IMG/VR virus record: IMGVR_UViG_3300049595_001059
Location: 1-36,988 of that record
Direction: 5' to 3' (one strand)
Source of the DNA: a virus
DNA: 36,988 nt
In this document: one piece after another, positions 23,580-31,116 of the stretch
Position numbering within the stretch: position 1 is the stretch's first letter
How the letters are laid out: each line of letters begins with the position of its first letter
Made by a program: the position numbers and the translations under genes
The notes under the pieces: generated by a model
What the model saw: only the letters and a program-made list of their open reading frames with translations
Told to the model about the DNA's origin: nothing
The model's database searches: none

Positions 23580-24956
23580 TTAAAAGGGCGTTAGTTCTTC
23601 GTCAAAGGTAGTATTTATAGGCATAGGCGCAAAGGTGCTGCCGCCGCTCGTTGCAATATCGCTAAAGCTGGTTATCGTGCTATTATGCTTAAAGCGTACT
23701 TCACCCGTCGAGCCTTGACGGTGTTTCTCGAATAGGTAAAAAACGTCGGAGCTATACGGGTTTCCGAGTTCGTCGTTTAGCGCGTAGTATTCGGGGCGGT
23801 AAATAAATATAACCGTGTCGGCGTCCTGTTCTATCGAGCCGCTTTCGCGTAAGTCCGAAAGTATCGGGCGTTTATCCGCTCGCTGCTCTACTTGCCGAGA
23901 TAGCTGCGCAAGGGCTATAACAGGTATATTAAGCTCCTTTTGCGCGGCTTTTAACGTTCGGCTTATTTCGGCTACTTCAGCCTCGCGGTTGCCGCCTCTG
24001 AAGCCCTCTATTGTCATTAACTGCAAATAGTCGATAATAACCCATTTACAATTACCCTTGCGGGCTTCGCGGCGCATAACACGTATAGCTTCATGTACGC
24101 CGCAGCGCGGCTTATCGTAAATAAGAAAGGGCAAATTTTCGACCGTTCCTATCGTAGTTTCGAATGCGTGTAATTCGGGCTGCGTTAAATTGCCGTCGCG
24201 TAGGCGTGCGCTGTTTATCCTTTCGCTCGAATGCTGAAGTATTAAGCGCTGGCAAAGCTGGCTCTTATTCATTTCAAGGTTAAAGTATATACCCGGCTCA
24301 TTAAAATTGCAGGCGTGATATAATGCGAGCGCTGTTTTACCCATCGAAGGGCGACCCGCTAGTATTATTAATTCGGGGTGAAAACCGCCCGTAAATCTAT
24401 TTAACGCGCTTAACCCTGTATTCAATCCGCTTGTTTTTCCGCTTTGGTGTAGTTCAGCGCGGCGGTAATACGCCTGCCGTTCTTCGTGCGCTAGGGTTAT
24501 GGTGTCGAGCATATTATCGTTTGAAGCGCCGTCCTCAAGTAGCGTGTTAAGGCGTTTAATTATTTCGGCTGCGGTTTGAGCGCCGCCGCGTAAACCGCTA
24601 AACTCTAGAGAGGCTTCGACCATTACCGAGCTTATTTGGCGCTTAATATGTTCGTCCTTTAGTATTGCTATATAATCGTTTACGGGCTGGTTAAAATAAA
24701 ATTCGTCGCCCCAGCTTGTAATAGCTGAAAGGTCTGAACCTGTAAATGTTTTTTCGACGCGCCCGAATTGCGCTAATGTTATTAGCGTGGGCTGCTTGTT
24801 ATCTGCTATTATGTTTTTTATCGTTTTAAAGCATTTTAACGCTAGTTCGTCTTTAAAGTGGTGTTCAGATAGCTGCGGTATAATTTCGCGCCATGTATCG
24901 TCGTTTAAAAGCGAAATATAAATTAAGGCTTGTTCTATTTTCGGAAGCGGTTTCAT
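23580..24956 (-). CDS. dnaB: Replicative DNA helicase, DnaB type
   Basis: A 458-residue hexameric helicase. N-terminal helical domain (about 1-145) for primase/loader contact, then the RecA-like core: Walker A GRPSMGKT at 201-208, Walker B IIDYLQLM at 307-314, QLSR at 351-354 and DLRESGSIEQDAD at 368-380. The overall length matches DnaB. It lies downstream of the replication initiator-like gene and the 64-residue protein; a hairpin at 24970-24988 precedes its start. Confidence 0.92.
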   Translation of the reverse strand: MKPLPKIEQALIYISLLNDDTWREIIPQLSEHHFKDELALKCFKTIKNIIADNKQPTLITLAQFGRVEKTFTGSDLSAITSWGDEFYFNQPVNDYIAILKDEHIKRQISSVMVEASLEFSGLRGGAQTAAEIIKRLNTLLEDGASNDNMLDTITLAHEERQAYYRRAELHQSGKTSGLNTGLSALNRFTGGFHPELIILAGRPSMGKTALALYHACNFNEPGIYFNLEMNKSQLCQRLILQHSSERINSARLRDGNLTQPELHAFETTIGTVENLPFLIYDKPRCGVHEAIRVMRREARKGNCKWVIIDYLQLMTIEGFRGGNREAEVAEISRTLKAAQKELNIPVIALAQLSRQVEQRADKRPILSDLRESGSIEQDADTVIFIYRPEYYALNDELGNPYSSDVFYLFEKHRQGSTGEVRFKHNSTITSFSDIATSGGSTFAPMPINTTFDEELTPF

Positions 24957-24969
24957 GCGGTAAAAATTT

Positions 24970-24988
24970 GGGCGGTTGTTAGCCGCCC
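24970..24988 (-). terminator. GGGCGG hairpin before the dnaB gene
   Basis: On the minus strand GGGCGG-CTAACAA-CCGCCC. It lacks a clear U-run (AAATTTTTA follows) so termination is partial at best. It belongs to the same hairpin family as at 3173-3191, 31117-31137 and 32181-32199. Confidence 0.55.
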
Positions 24989-24995
24989 TATTTAG

Positions 24996-25190
24996 TTAGT
25001 TATTGCCTTGCATTTTTAGAATTTGATTGAGTTTCTTTTGAGCTGCCTTTTCTGTTTTGTAATATTTTGACATTAAAATAGGGCTTGTGTATCCGCTAAA
25101 GTATTCGCCGTGTCCTGAAGATTTTGCAGCGGGTGAAACAACAGCGTAAAGGCTTCCGATTTGCTCAATTATTAAATTTTGTGTATTCAT
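24996..25190 (-). CDS. Hypothetical 64-residue protein
   Basis: The start at ATG 25190 fits the promoter and leader at 25219-25248; an upstream ATG at 25259 would lie above the promoter. The protein is mixed, with a Lys-rich C-terminal helix (KYYKTEKAAQKKLNQILKM). Function unknown. Its promoter-leader is the closest match to that of the plus-strand moron-like gene. Confidence 0.6.
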   Translation of the reverse strand: MNTQNLIIEQIGSLYAVVSPAAKSSGHGEYFSGYTSPILMSKYYKTEKAAQKKLNQILKMQGNN

Positions 25191-25218
25191 TGTGTAAGTG
25201 TTTAAATGTTTAACCCTG

Positions 25219-25248
25219 CAAATGTATAAACTTATTTTGAATACGCAA
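25219..25248 (-). promoter_or_regulatory. Early-type promoter (TTG-N19-TACATTTG)
   Basis: TTG at 25248-25246, a 19-nt spacer, TACATTTG at 25226-25219, then a 28-nt stretch with AAACATTTAAACA before the ATG. A related arrangement is present at 32466-32496 and, in plus orientation, at 6415-6444. Confidence 0.7.
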
Positions 25249-25276
25249 TACCTAAACAAAAATAATTTACTTTTTT

Positions 25277-25864
25277 TTATTCCATTTTAACGCCCCTCGA
25301 AGCCCGCGTAAGCGTTGGCGCGGTTTGTGGTTGTTTAGAGGCGTCGCGTTTATTCCATGTGCTTAGCCTGCGTTTAGTGTCCCAAGCTGTTTGAGCGGTT
25401 AAACGTATCTTACCGTTTGGCATTGGTTCGCTCCAGTATTCATAAAAGGCGTTTAGCATTTCGCGGTTAAACATATCCTTAAACGGCTTCATACTTTCTA
25501 TTAACTCTTTAGCGCCCCACTTTTTAAAGTTCGCGTTAGCGTTATCCTTATATTTATCCTTATCCTTATCCTTATCTTTATAGGCTTCGGGTTCGCTTTT
25601 AATTCGCTTCAAGTTCGCTTCGTTTTCGCTTCCGTTTCGCTTCGCTTTGGGTTTGCTTCCGTTTATATAGTTAGTGTTTCCTTTCGTTAATACAGGCTCG
25701 ATTAATAGCCATACTGTTTCTGAAATACCGCTTAATTCCTTAACTTCAAAATCTAGCGAATAGCTAAATATAGCGTCGTAAATTTCCGCTTGTGTTTCCT
25801 TTGGCAGCTTTCGTATAGCTTCAAACATGGAGCGGTAAAATATGCAGGTATCGCGTTTATTCAT
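25277..25864 (-). CDS. Replication initiator / helicase-loader-like protein
   Basis: A 195-residue protein. The N-terminus (about 1-65: FYRSMFEAIRKLPKETQAEI, then a winged-helix-like region with a PVLTKGN motif) resembles the DUF6291-type domain found in Bacteroidota phage replication modules, which I recall by pattern. The centre is a charged, disordered linker with a KDKDKDK stretch. A C-terminal helical part contains a YW motif. Neighbours are the DnaB helicase and single-strand-binding-like protein. The iteron-like DNA array lies within its linker codons, as the lambda O gene carries the origin. Its leader is the structured region 25868-25983. Confidence 0.65.
   Translation of the reverse strand: MNKRDTCIFYRSMFEAIRKLPKETQAEIYDAIFSYSLDFEVKELSGISETVWLLIEPVLTKGNTNYINGSKPKAKRNGSENEANLKRIKSEPEAYKDKDKDKDKYKDNANANFKKWGAKELIESMKPFKDMFNREMLNAFYEYWSEPMPNGKIRLTAQTAWDTKRRLSTWNKRDASKQPQTAPTLTRASRGVKME
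25542..25577 (-). repeat. 6-bp tandem repeat TTATCC (minus: GGATAA)
   Basis: Six units at exact 6-bp spacing (25542, 25548, 25554, 25560, 25566, 25572): four are TTATCC, one TTATAT and the last TTATCT. It encodes the KD-rich linker, so protein and DNA repetition cannot be separated here. It adjoins the iteron-like array at 25592-25658. Confidence 0.85.
25592..25658. repeat. Iteron-like array: TTCGCTT at 11-bp period
   Basis: TTCGCTT is exact at 25592, 25603, 25614, 25625 and 25636, each 11 bp apart. A further copy at 25641 overlaps, and a one-mismatch copy (TTTGCTT) lies 11 bp later at 25652. The period is one turn of B-DNA and is not a multiple of three, so the repetition is not explained by the protein. 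Direct repeats with helical phasing inside a replication gene are typical of initiator-binding sites. Candidate origin of replication. Confidence 0.8.
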
Positions 25865-25867
25865 GTT

Positions 25868-25983
25868 AAAAAAAATTGCCCTTTAGCGGCTGCGGTCGAA
25901 GCGGGCGTGCTATTACCTACACCCTCGCAGCCCCCAAAGGGCTTTAAAATTTTTAAAGCTATATTCAGGCTTCGACCTCTGAA
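25868..25983 (-). promoter_or_regulatory. Structured leader: pseudoknot plus terminator-like hairpin (attenuator candidate)
   Basis: On the minus strand, from about 25983 downward: GGTCGAAGC (25977-25969); an AU hairpin (25959-25941, nearly perfect palindrome); arm GCCCTTTGGGGGCTGCG (25942-25926); loop; GCTTCGACC (25902-25894), complementary to the first segment over 9 nt; arm CGCAGCCGCTAAAGGGC (25894-25878), pairing with the first arm at 15 of 17 positions plus one G-U; then a U-run starting two bases later, and the initiator ATG at 25864. The terminator loop segment and the 5' segment can pair. Both mismatches are worse on the plus strand, supporting a minus-strand RNA. A weak -7 box, TATCTTTA, lies at 25995-25988. 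Confidence 0.7.
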
Positions 25984-26003
25984 CGCTTAAAGATACTAAA
26001 AAT

Positions 26004-26258
26004 TTACCTACAAATAACGGTTGTTTTAGTAACGTACTCTTTGCCGTTAATAACCGTCGTTGTAGTGGTCGTTGTTTCGTCAACGTAGCGCCTAATTTGC
26101 CCCGCTGTCATATTGCATTTTTCGACGATAACGGTCGGCTCGCTTTGGTTATTACCGTATGGGTTTGTCGTCTTACTCATTACGCGGCATTCATAACATT
26201 TTTTGCAGCTCGTAAAGGTTAGCGCGGCTGCGGCGCATAGGGTGTAAATTGTTTTCAT
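26004..26258 (-). CDS. Small secreted lipoprotein with paired cysteines
   Basis: The start at ATG 26258 places a lipoprotein signal peptide at the N-terminus (MKTIYTLCAAAALTFTSC; lipobox cysteine 18), better than an ATG 27 bp upstream. The mature part begins CKKCYEC and has further Cys, a Thr-rich run and an ITV-rich C-terminus, about 67 residues. Bacteroidota proteins with C-x2-C-x2-C beginnings are known as small lipoproteins. A phage-coded surface lipoprotein may block superinfection or alter the envelope, but that is conjecture. It begins 4 bp after the methyltransferase stop. Confidence 0.7.
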   Translation of the reverse strand: MKTIYTLCAAAALTFTSCKKCYECRVMSKTTNPYGNNQSEPTVIVEKCNMTAGQIRRYVDETTTTTTTVINGKEYVTKTTVICR

Positions 26259-26262
26259 AGTT

Positions 26263-27249
26263 TTAAAATAATTCAGGTTGTTCAAATTTTTGAAAACGGC
26301 TATTAACCTCTTTTAAATTAATTATAGCCTGTTTAAAATAGCTATCCTTTAGCTCAATACCGATAGCCTTTCTACCCATAGATACAGGGCTATAAACCTC
26401 GCTACCTACTCCCATAAAAGGCGTCAATACCGTTTCTCCGGGGTTAGTGTATAAATATACTAGCCTATCAATTACGTCTAATTGCAAGGGGTGTACGTGC
26501 TTTTCGTCGTCTTCTTCGCGACTATCTTTAAATTGTAACACGTTATCTATCCTTACATCGTCCCAAACGCTCGAAGCGTACCGCTGCCATGTTAAATGCG
26601 ATAGTTTATTTTCGCGTTGGTCGCCGCTAAACTTTGCCCACTTTTTCCTAAAGTCTGAATAATTGCCGTAGGTTTCTTCGTGCGCTTTTAAAAATGGGTT
26701 TTCGCCAAAATACTCGAAGTCGTTTAAGCCGTTAGGGTGCTGAACGGGCGTATCTGTTTCGCCCGACTTTTTAAATATTAATACATAGTCAGGCATCGCA
26801 GTAAAACAGCGTGTAGCATCTTCGACTATAAATTTGTGCATTAAGCTCTGAACCATTGTACGCATACGAACCTTTAGCGGCTCTTTCCAAATTGTTATAC
26901 GGTTATGGTATTGCATACCGTATTTTTCGTGTAACCGTATTACTTCGCCGGGAAAATCCCAAAGCCTACCCGTATTTGTATGTACGTCGGTAACATGTAC
27001 GGCGTTAATTCTACCGGGTTTAGTTACCCGCGCCATTTCTTTAATTAAAAATTCGTATTGCTCTAAAAATTGCTCTTTAGTTTCGCAGTTGCTAAAGTCG
27101 TTTTCGTGTGAGCTGTAATTGTAAAGCCCTGCAAACGGCGGAGAATACACCGAAAAATCAATGCTATTCTCAGGCATTTGAGAAATTACATACATACAAT
27201 CGCTATTATAAATAGCGTAGTCCTCTGTTACTTTTTGTTGTTTTACCAT
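26263..27249 (-). CDS. Site-specific DNA methyltransferase (beta class)
   Basis: A 328-residue enzyme with the catalytic motif SPPF at 36-39 before the SAM motif TPFMGVGSE at 276-284, followed by GIEL at 297-300. This order marks beta-class amino methyltransferases. SPP(F/Y) is most common in N4-cytosine enzymes, while N6-adenine remains possible. A large central segment, about 100-230, carries target recognition. No cognate endonuclease is next to it, so it may protect phage DNA or interact with the SNF2 helicase encoded just upstream. It starts 5 bp after the helicase stop. Confidence 0.85.
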   Translation of the reverse strand: MVKQQKVTEDYAIYNSDCMYVISQMPENSIDFSVYSPPFAGLYNYSSHENDFSNCETKEQFLEQYEFLIKEMARVTKPGRINAVHVTDVHTNTGRLWDFPGEVIRLHEKYGMQYHNRITIWKEPLKVRMRTMVQSLMHKFIVEDATRCFTAMPDYVLIFKKSGETDTPVQHPNGLNDFEYFGENPFLKAHEETYGNYSDFRKKWAKFSGDQRENKLSHLTWQRYASSVWDDVRIDNVLQFKDSREEDDEKHVHPLQLDVIDRLVYLYTNPGETVLTPFMGVGSEVYSPVSMGRKAIGIELKDSYFKQAIINLKEVNSRFQKFEQPELF

Positions 27250-27254
27250 TGTGT

Positions 27255-28628
27255 TTAGTTTATGAAGTTTGGAAAAATTATTTCTTTGTCGAAGTGCTTT
27301 TTAGTTATTTCAAATGTTTCGTTAGTTTGCTTAATTAGATTTTCAAACATCTGAATAGCTTTGTCTTTTTTTACCATTAGGCTCTCCATTATTTTAATTT
27401 GGCCGTCCGATAAAATTAAATCTACATTCACGGGTTTAGTTTGCCCGAAGCGCCAAAAGCGCCTTATAGCTTGATAGTATTGTTCGTAGCTATACGTTGG
27501 AAAATATGTAGTATGGTTGCAGTGCTGCCAGTTAAGCCCGAACGCCGTTATAGAGGTTTTAGTAATTAACTTTTTTATTTCGCCGTTTGAAAAAGCTAAT
27601 AGTATTTCCTCTTTTTTATCAATATTCATAGCCCCTTTAACCTCTACGGCTGTTTTATCTAGCTCAGATATTAGCGCGGCTTCGTCGTTTAGGTTAACCC
27701 AATAAACCGAACAAGGGTGTATTAGAGCTTTATTATAAGCCATTTCGCAACGTTCTTTAATGGTCGACCTTACCTCGGCTTTTATTTCTGCAAAGCCCGT
27801 AGCGGGTAGCGCAAACATGCTCATTTGTCCATTAATAGCTAGGGGGTTTACGTTTCTAATTATGGTTTGTATTTCGTTTAATTCGGGTAATACGTGCAAG
27901 CTATCCGAATAGCCTAAATCGGATGGCTTTTTACACGATATGCTCCAGCTATTTATCCATTGCCAAAAATCCTTTTCGGCGTGCGGTTTTAAATACCACT
28001 CACTGCCAGCGTGTCGAACGTCTATCGAGTTTGCATTATTTTTAAAAAACTTAGTAAGCATATCCATGTAGCCTAAATAACCTAGAGCCTCTGAGCTTGT
28101 TCCTAGTTCTATATAATCATTTGGCGACGGTGTAGCCGTAAATAAAAACCTATATTTTACCTTTTTTAAAAAGGCTGTTATTTGCCCTTTAATAGCTCCG
28201 TCGAAGTTTTTTAATATACTACTTTCGTCGAGTAAAACGCAGTCAAATTCAGAGCTATTAAACTTATCAATACGCTCATAATTGCATACTATTATTTTAG
28301 TTTTAATTGAGCCGTCTTTAGAATAGCTTATATCGTCTATTCCAAACTTTTCAGCCTCTTTAATAAACTGAAAGGCGACCGCTAAAGGCGTAATAATTAA
28401 AACCGGCTTATTAGTGTGCCTTACGTAGTTTGTAGCTATTGTAAGCTGTATAATAGTTTTACCCAAACCCGTATCTAAAAAAACAGCGCAACGCCCTTTT
28501 TTAATAGCATATTCGGCTACGTGCTTTTGGTAGTCAAACATTTGCTCGGGTAAAAAATTTGGCTCAATACCGAAGTTAATCGAGCTGTGTTTCTTTGACT
28601 CAAGAAACGTTAAATAGTCTGTGTTCAT
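27255..28628 (-). CDS. SNF2-type DNA helicase/translocase
   Basis: A 457-residue superfamily 2 protein. Motif I DTGLGKT at 52-58, motif II DESS at 134-137, motif III TATP at 164-167 and motif VI QAIRRFWRFGQ at 386-396. Single-gene SNF2 proteins next to VRR-NUC nucleases and DNA methyltransferases recur in phage replication modules. The gene is markedly AT-rich with few CpG relative to its neighbours, which suggests later acquisition. It acts in the cytoplasm on DNA, possibly remodelling forks or recombination intermediates with the VRR-NUC protein. Confidence 0.85.
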   Translation of the reverse strand: MNTDYLTFLESKKHSSINFGIEPNFLPEQMFDYQKHVAEYAIKKGRCAVFLDTGLGKTIIQLTIATNYVRHTNKPVLIITPLAVAFQFIKEAEKFGIDDISYSKDGSIKTKIIVCNYERIDKFNSSEFDCVLLDESSILKNFDGAIKGQITAFLKKVKYRFLFTATPSPNDYIELGTSSEALGYLGYMDMLTKFFKNNANSIDVRHAGSEWYLKPHAEKDFWQWINSWSISCKKPSDLGYSDSLHVLPELNEIQTIIRNVNPLAINGQMSMFALPATGFAEIKAEVRSTIKERCEMAYNKALIHPCSVYWVNLNDEAALISELDKTAVEVKGAMNIDKKEEILLAFSNGEIKKLITKTSITAFGLNWQHCNHTTYFPTYSYEQYYQAIRRFWRFGQTKPVNVDLILSDGQIKIMESLMVKKDKAIQMFENLIKQTNETFEITKKHFDKEIIFPNFIN

Positions 28629-28648
28629 TTGCTTTTATTTTTGTGTGT

Positions 28649-29035
28649 TTATCTCAAATACTTTTCAATTATTTCAATACATTCCATTAACCCGCATGCG
28701 AACGTAGCATAATAGCCCTCGCGCTTCAGCTGGTCGATTATTTGCGCTTGTTCGGCTAGGTGTTCGTTAGCCAACGGCGACCCGTCTAATTTAGCGACCT
28801 TAACGCCTTGCTGTTTAATCTCGATAAATAGCCCCGCGTAACCGTTCGACGGGCGGCAAATAAATAAGTCAGGGTAGCCGCGATGCGGGTTAAACGACTT
28901 ATGTACCCGCGCCTGTCCGATACTCATTTTAGTTCCGGCGCTAAAGTCAAACCGCCAAATTAACGTAGGATATTTAAGGCGCATGAATTTAGATAGCTCG
29001 TAATATATATCGCTTTCGCGTGGCGCTCGTTTCAT
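28649..29035 (-). CDS. VRR-NUC family nuclease
   Basis: A 128-residue PD-(D/E)XK-type nuclease with the VRR-NUC pattern: an N-terminal Glu helix (ESDIYYEL), GYPDLFI with D56, IEIK with E72 and K74, and a later EQAQ. These residues form the usual metal site. Stand-alone phage members cut branched DNA such as Holliday junctions. It shares ATGA with the gene upstream and precedes the SNF2 helicase. Confidence 0.88.
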   Translation of the reverse strand: MKRAPRESDIYYELSKFMRLKYPTLIWRFDFSAGTKMSIGQARVHKSFNPHRGYPDLFICRPSNGYAGLFIEIKQQGVKVAKLDGSPLANEHLAEQAQIIDQLKREGYYATFACGLMECIEIIEKYLR

Positions 29036-29283
29036 CTAGTGTAAAGGCGGTTAGTTATCAATTTAAACTGTTCTATACGGTCGCTTTTATCTTCGAATAA
29101 GTCCACTACTAAACAGCGGTTGCGCTTATAGTCGTTAAATATTTTGCGATATTTATAGTTACACTCGAAGTATTCAAACCCTAGCGCATAGAGGTACGGT
29201 TTAACGTGTTCGGCTTTAAGCCCTATTAGCTCGTTTAATTCGCTTACGTCGTTAGTCTTTGCCATAGTATTCATTAAATTCAA
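29032..29283 (-). CDS. Hypothetical 83-residue protein
   Basis: Unrecognised basic/acidic mixed protein with Tyr-rich motifs (YLYALGFEYFECNYKYRK). Three in-frame ATGs occur in the first seven codons; ATG 29265 reduces the overlap with the gene upstream to 14 bp, so the true start is uncertain. It shares ATGA with the nuclease gene. Confidence 0.5.
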   Translation of the reverse strand: MNLMNTMAKTNDVSELNELIGLKAEHVKPYLYALGFEYFECNYKYRKIFNDYKRNRCLVVDLFEDKSDRIEQFKLITNRLYTR

Positions 29284-29473
29284 TTAGGCTCATTCGCTTT
29301 GCGCTTAAATTCGGGTTTAGCCTTGTTTCAGCGTCGGTATATCCTGTTTCGTAGGCGTGCCTAAAATCGCCTTTTTCGCGCTCTAGGGCTTCAGAAACAT
29401 GCGGGTTATTAGGGTTTAGATTTAGCGCCTCTATTAATCGCTCGATAGGCGTTTGTAACATTGCGTAATTCAT
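29252..29473 (-). CDS. Hypothetical 73-residue protein
   Basis: Unrecognised, helical (TPIERLIEALNLN near the N-terminus; SLIEFNEYYGKD at the C-terminus). It shares ATGA with the PD-(D/E)XK nuclease stop and overlaps the next gene. No catalytic motif. Confidence 0.5.
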   Translation of the reverse strand: MNYAMLQTPIERLIEALNLNPNNPHVSEALEREKGDFRHAYETGYTDAETRLNPNLSAKRMSLIEFNEYYGKD

Positions 29474-30042
29474 AAGCTCTGAAAGTATTTAGAAATTAAT
29501 TGTTTCGCGTGTTCGATTTCTTCGGGCTTGTGGCGGTATAAATAAAGGTCGGTAAATCGCCCAGTTTGTTTCACCTTTGGCGGTATGCCTATGTAGAAGA
29601 ATAGCGCCGGGTCGAAGCCCATTAGCAACGAATACCAAACCGCCTGTACGTGGTTAAGGTGTTTAATCATATCGTGCGCAAAGGCTTGTATTGTACCCGC
29701 GCTCGTTGTTTTAACATCGGCTATAATACCCTCGCTTAACCAACACAAATCGAACATGCCTTTAGCCTCACGCTCGATGCCGTCCACGTTAACACTACCG
29801 AGTTTAATATATTCCTTTTCGGAGTTTATAAACAGCTGCGCTAATAATGGCAGCTCGTTTATAGCGGTGTAAACGTTTTGCACGGGCGGCGGCATATTAA
29901 CGAAAGGTTGTTCTAATAGTTGGTAGTGAAACGCCGCGCCCGCATCGAGCGCCGTTTGGGCGTAGCTTATATCGCCCGTATAAAAACGTTTGATACGGCT
30001 TGCGCTCGTTGCGGGGTGCTTAATGTATTGCTCGCGGGTCAT
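29470..30042 (-). CDS. PD-(D/E)XK exonuclease-like protein
   Basis: The start at ATG 30042 is decided by GGGAGG seven bases upstream and by a TAATG overlap with the regulator stop; an upstream ATG at 30057 would use neither. The 190-residue product has GMFDLCW with D98 and ADVKTTS with D109 and K111, the metal site of lambda-exonuclease/YqaJ/Cas4-like nucleases. It may work with the SSB-like and recombination-like proteins at DNA ends. Confidence 0.8.
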   Translation of the reverse strand: MTREQYIKHPATSASRIKRFYTGDISYAQTALDAGAAFHYQLLEQPFVNMPPPVQNVYTAINELPLLAQLFINSEKEYIKLGSVNVDGIEREAKGMFDLCWLSEGIIADVKTTSAGTIQAFAHDMIKHLNHVQAVWYSLLMGFDPALFFYIGIPPKVKQTGRFTDLYLYRHKPEEIEHAKQLISKYFQSL

Positions 30043-30389
30043 TAAATTTCCTCCCATGTTTCTACGCGCTGGCTTACCTTATAGCCTGCGTCCTTAACCA
30101 TTTTAATAGCCGCTTCGAGCGTTAGTACGCCGTAGCTAGGTTTTTCGATAGGCTTTGGCGTAAACTTAATTTCGGTTTGTTTAGGCGCTTCGTCTAGCTT
30201 TTTAATTAAGTCCATTGCACTTCTATAAGATTTAGAGCTAAAATTAGCGCCTTTGAGCCATTTATTTAATATCGTTGGGTTGTACCCCATCATTTGGCAA
30301 AATTCTGATTTATTAAAACTATGGCGTTTGCGTGCCTTTTCAATTCGTTCGCATATCTCGTTATGCGTTAAGGGTGTGAAAGTGTACAT
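30042..30389 (-). CDS. Helix-turn-helix regulator, Cro/C1 type
   Basis: A 115-residue protein if the ATG at 30389 is used, which follows a leader stretch (AAACCCTTAAATACG) like those of other early genes; the ATG at 30416 lies above that leader. Residues about 20-50 fit an XRE helix-turn-helix (NKSEFCQMMGYNPTILNKWL). The C-terminal 30 residues (TLEAAIKMVKDAGYKV) are a second small domain. It may be an early-gene repressor or replication regulator; as no integrase is present it is not evidence of lysogeny. Confidence 0.7.
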   Translation of the reverse strand: MYTFTPLTHNEICERIEKARKRHSFNKSEFCQMMGYNPTILNKWLKGANFSSKSYRSAMDLIKKLDEAPKQTEIKFTPKPIEKPSYGVLTLEAAIKMVKDAGYKVSQRVETWEEI

Positions 30390-30418
30390 CGTATTTAAGG
30401 GTTTAAAAGTTTCCATGT

Positions 30419-31087
30419 TTATTTGATTATTTGAGTTTTATGTTCGTACAATTCAATGCCAGCGATAACTTCGACGCCTTGCGCTTTCATTGCCCGCGGT
30501 AAGTTTTTAATTAGCTCGTTAGCGTCTAGTTCACCTGAAGCGAATAAAAGCCCTAAAACCTTTACCCAGTCAACCTCGCCGTTAATACGCGCCTTAATCG
30601 TAGTGCGCACGTTTTTAGTTTGGTTATTCTCGACCGTCGTAGCGAATAGGCGGTCGGTAAAATTCGCCATAATATCGCCTACGCTTTGCGCTTGCTTTAG
30701 GCTCGTTTCGGCTTCGGCTTTTAGTTTAGCTTCGGCTGCGGCTTGTTCAGCTTCGAGCCGCTCGTGGTATTCTAGCATAACGCGTTTAGCGTCTTCTATA
30801 AATTCAATTAGCGGCGCGGTGCTTTCGCGCTCGAGCTTCATTAGTTCTTTTTTGAAGTTATCTAAAGGCGTGGTTACGTCTTTGCGTGCGCTTTCGATTA
30901 GCTTAACGGCGTCGCTTACTTCCTTAACAGCGGCGTTCATAGCCGTATAGTCGCTTACGTTGCGAATGGTTAACGCTTCGCCGCCGCCTGTATTACGTAC
31001 TATTGTAGCTTGCGCGTTTAATACGTCGGGCGAATTTATCGCGGCGTATATTTTTTCAATCGGAATTTGTACCTTTGCAAGTGTCAT
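30419..31087 (-). CDS. Coiled-coil recombination-associated protein (DUF1351/Gp157-like)
   Basis: A 222-residue protein with a long coiled coil (about 50-130; many Glu, Lys and Ala) and a small C-terminal domain ending in EVDWVKVL, and GVEVIAGIELYEH. The arrangement recalls Gp157/DUF1351 proteins encoded with SSB and exonuclease genes in phage recombination modules. The exact biochemical role is not known. Confidence 0.55.
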   Translation of the reverse strand: MTLAKVQIPIEKIYAAINSPDVLNAQATIVRNTGGGEALTIRNVSDYTAMNAAVKEVSDAVKLIESARKDVTTPLDNFKKELMKLERESTAPLIEFIEDAKRVMLEYHERLEAEQAAAEAKLKAEAETSLKQAQSVGDIMANFTDRLFATTVENNQTKNVRTTIKARINGEVDWVKVLGLLFASGELDANELIKNLPRAMKAQGVEVIAGIELYEHKTQIIK

Positions 31088-31116
31088 CTGCTTTATTTTT
31101 AGTTTGTGTTTGAATA

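Noticed and set aside
30042-30389. Evidence for lysogeny from the XRE-type regulator
   Set aside because: No integrase, excisionase, partition genes or attachment site were seen; such regulators occur in virulent phages.
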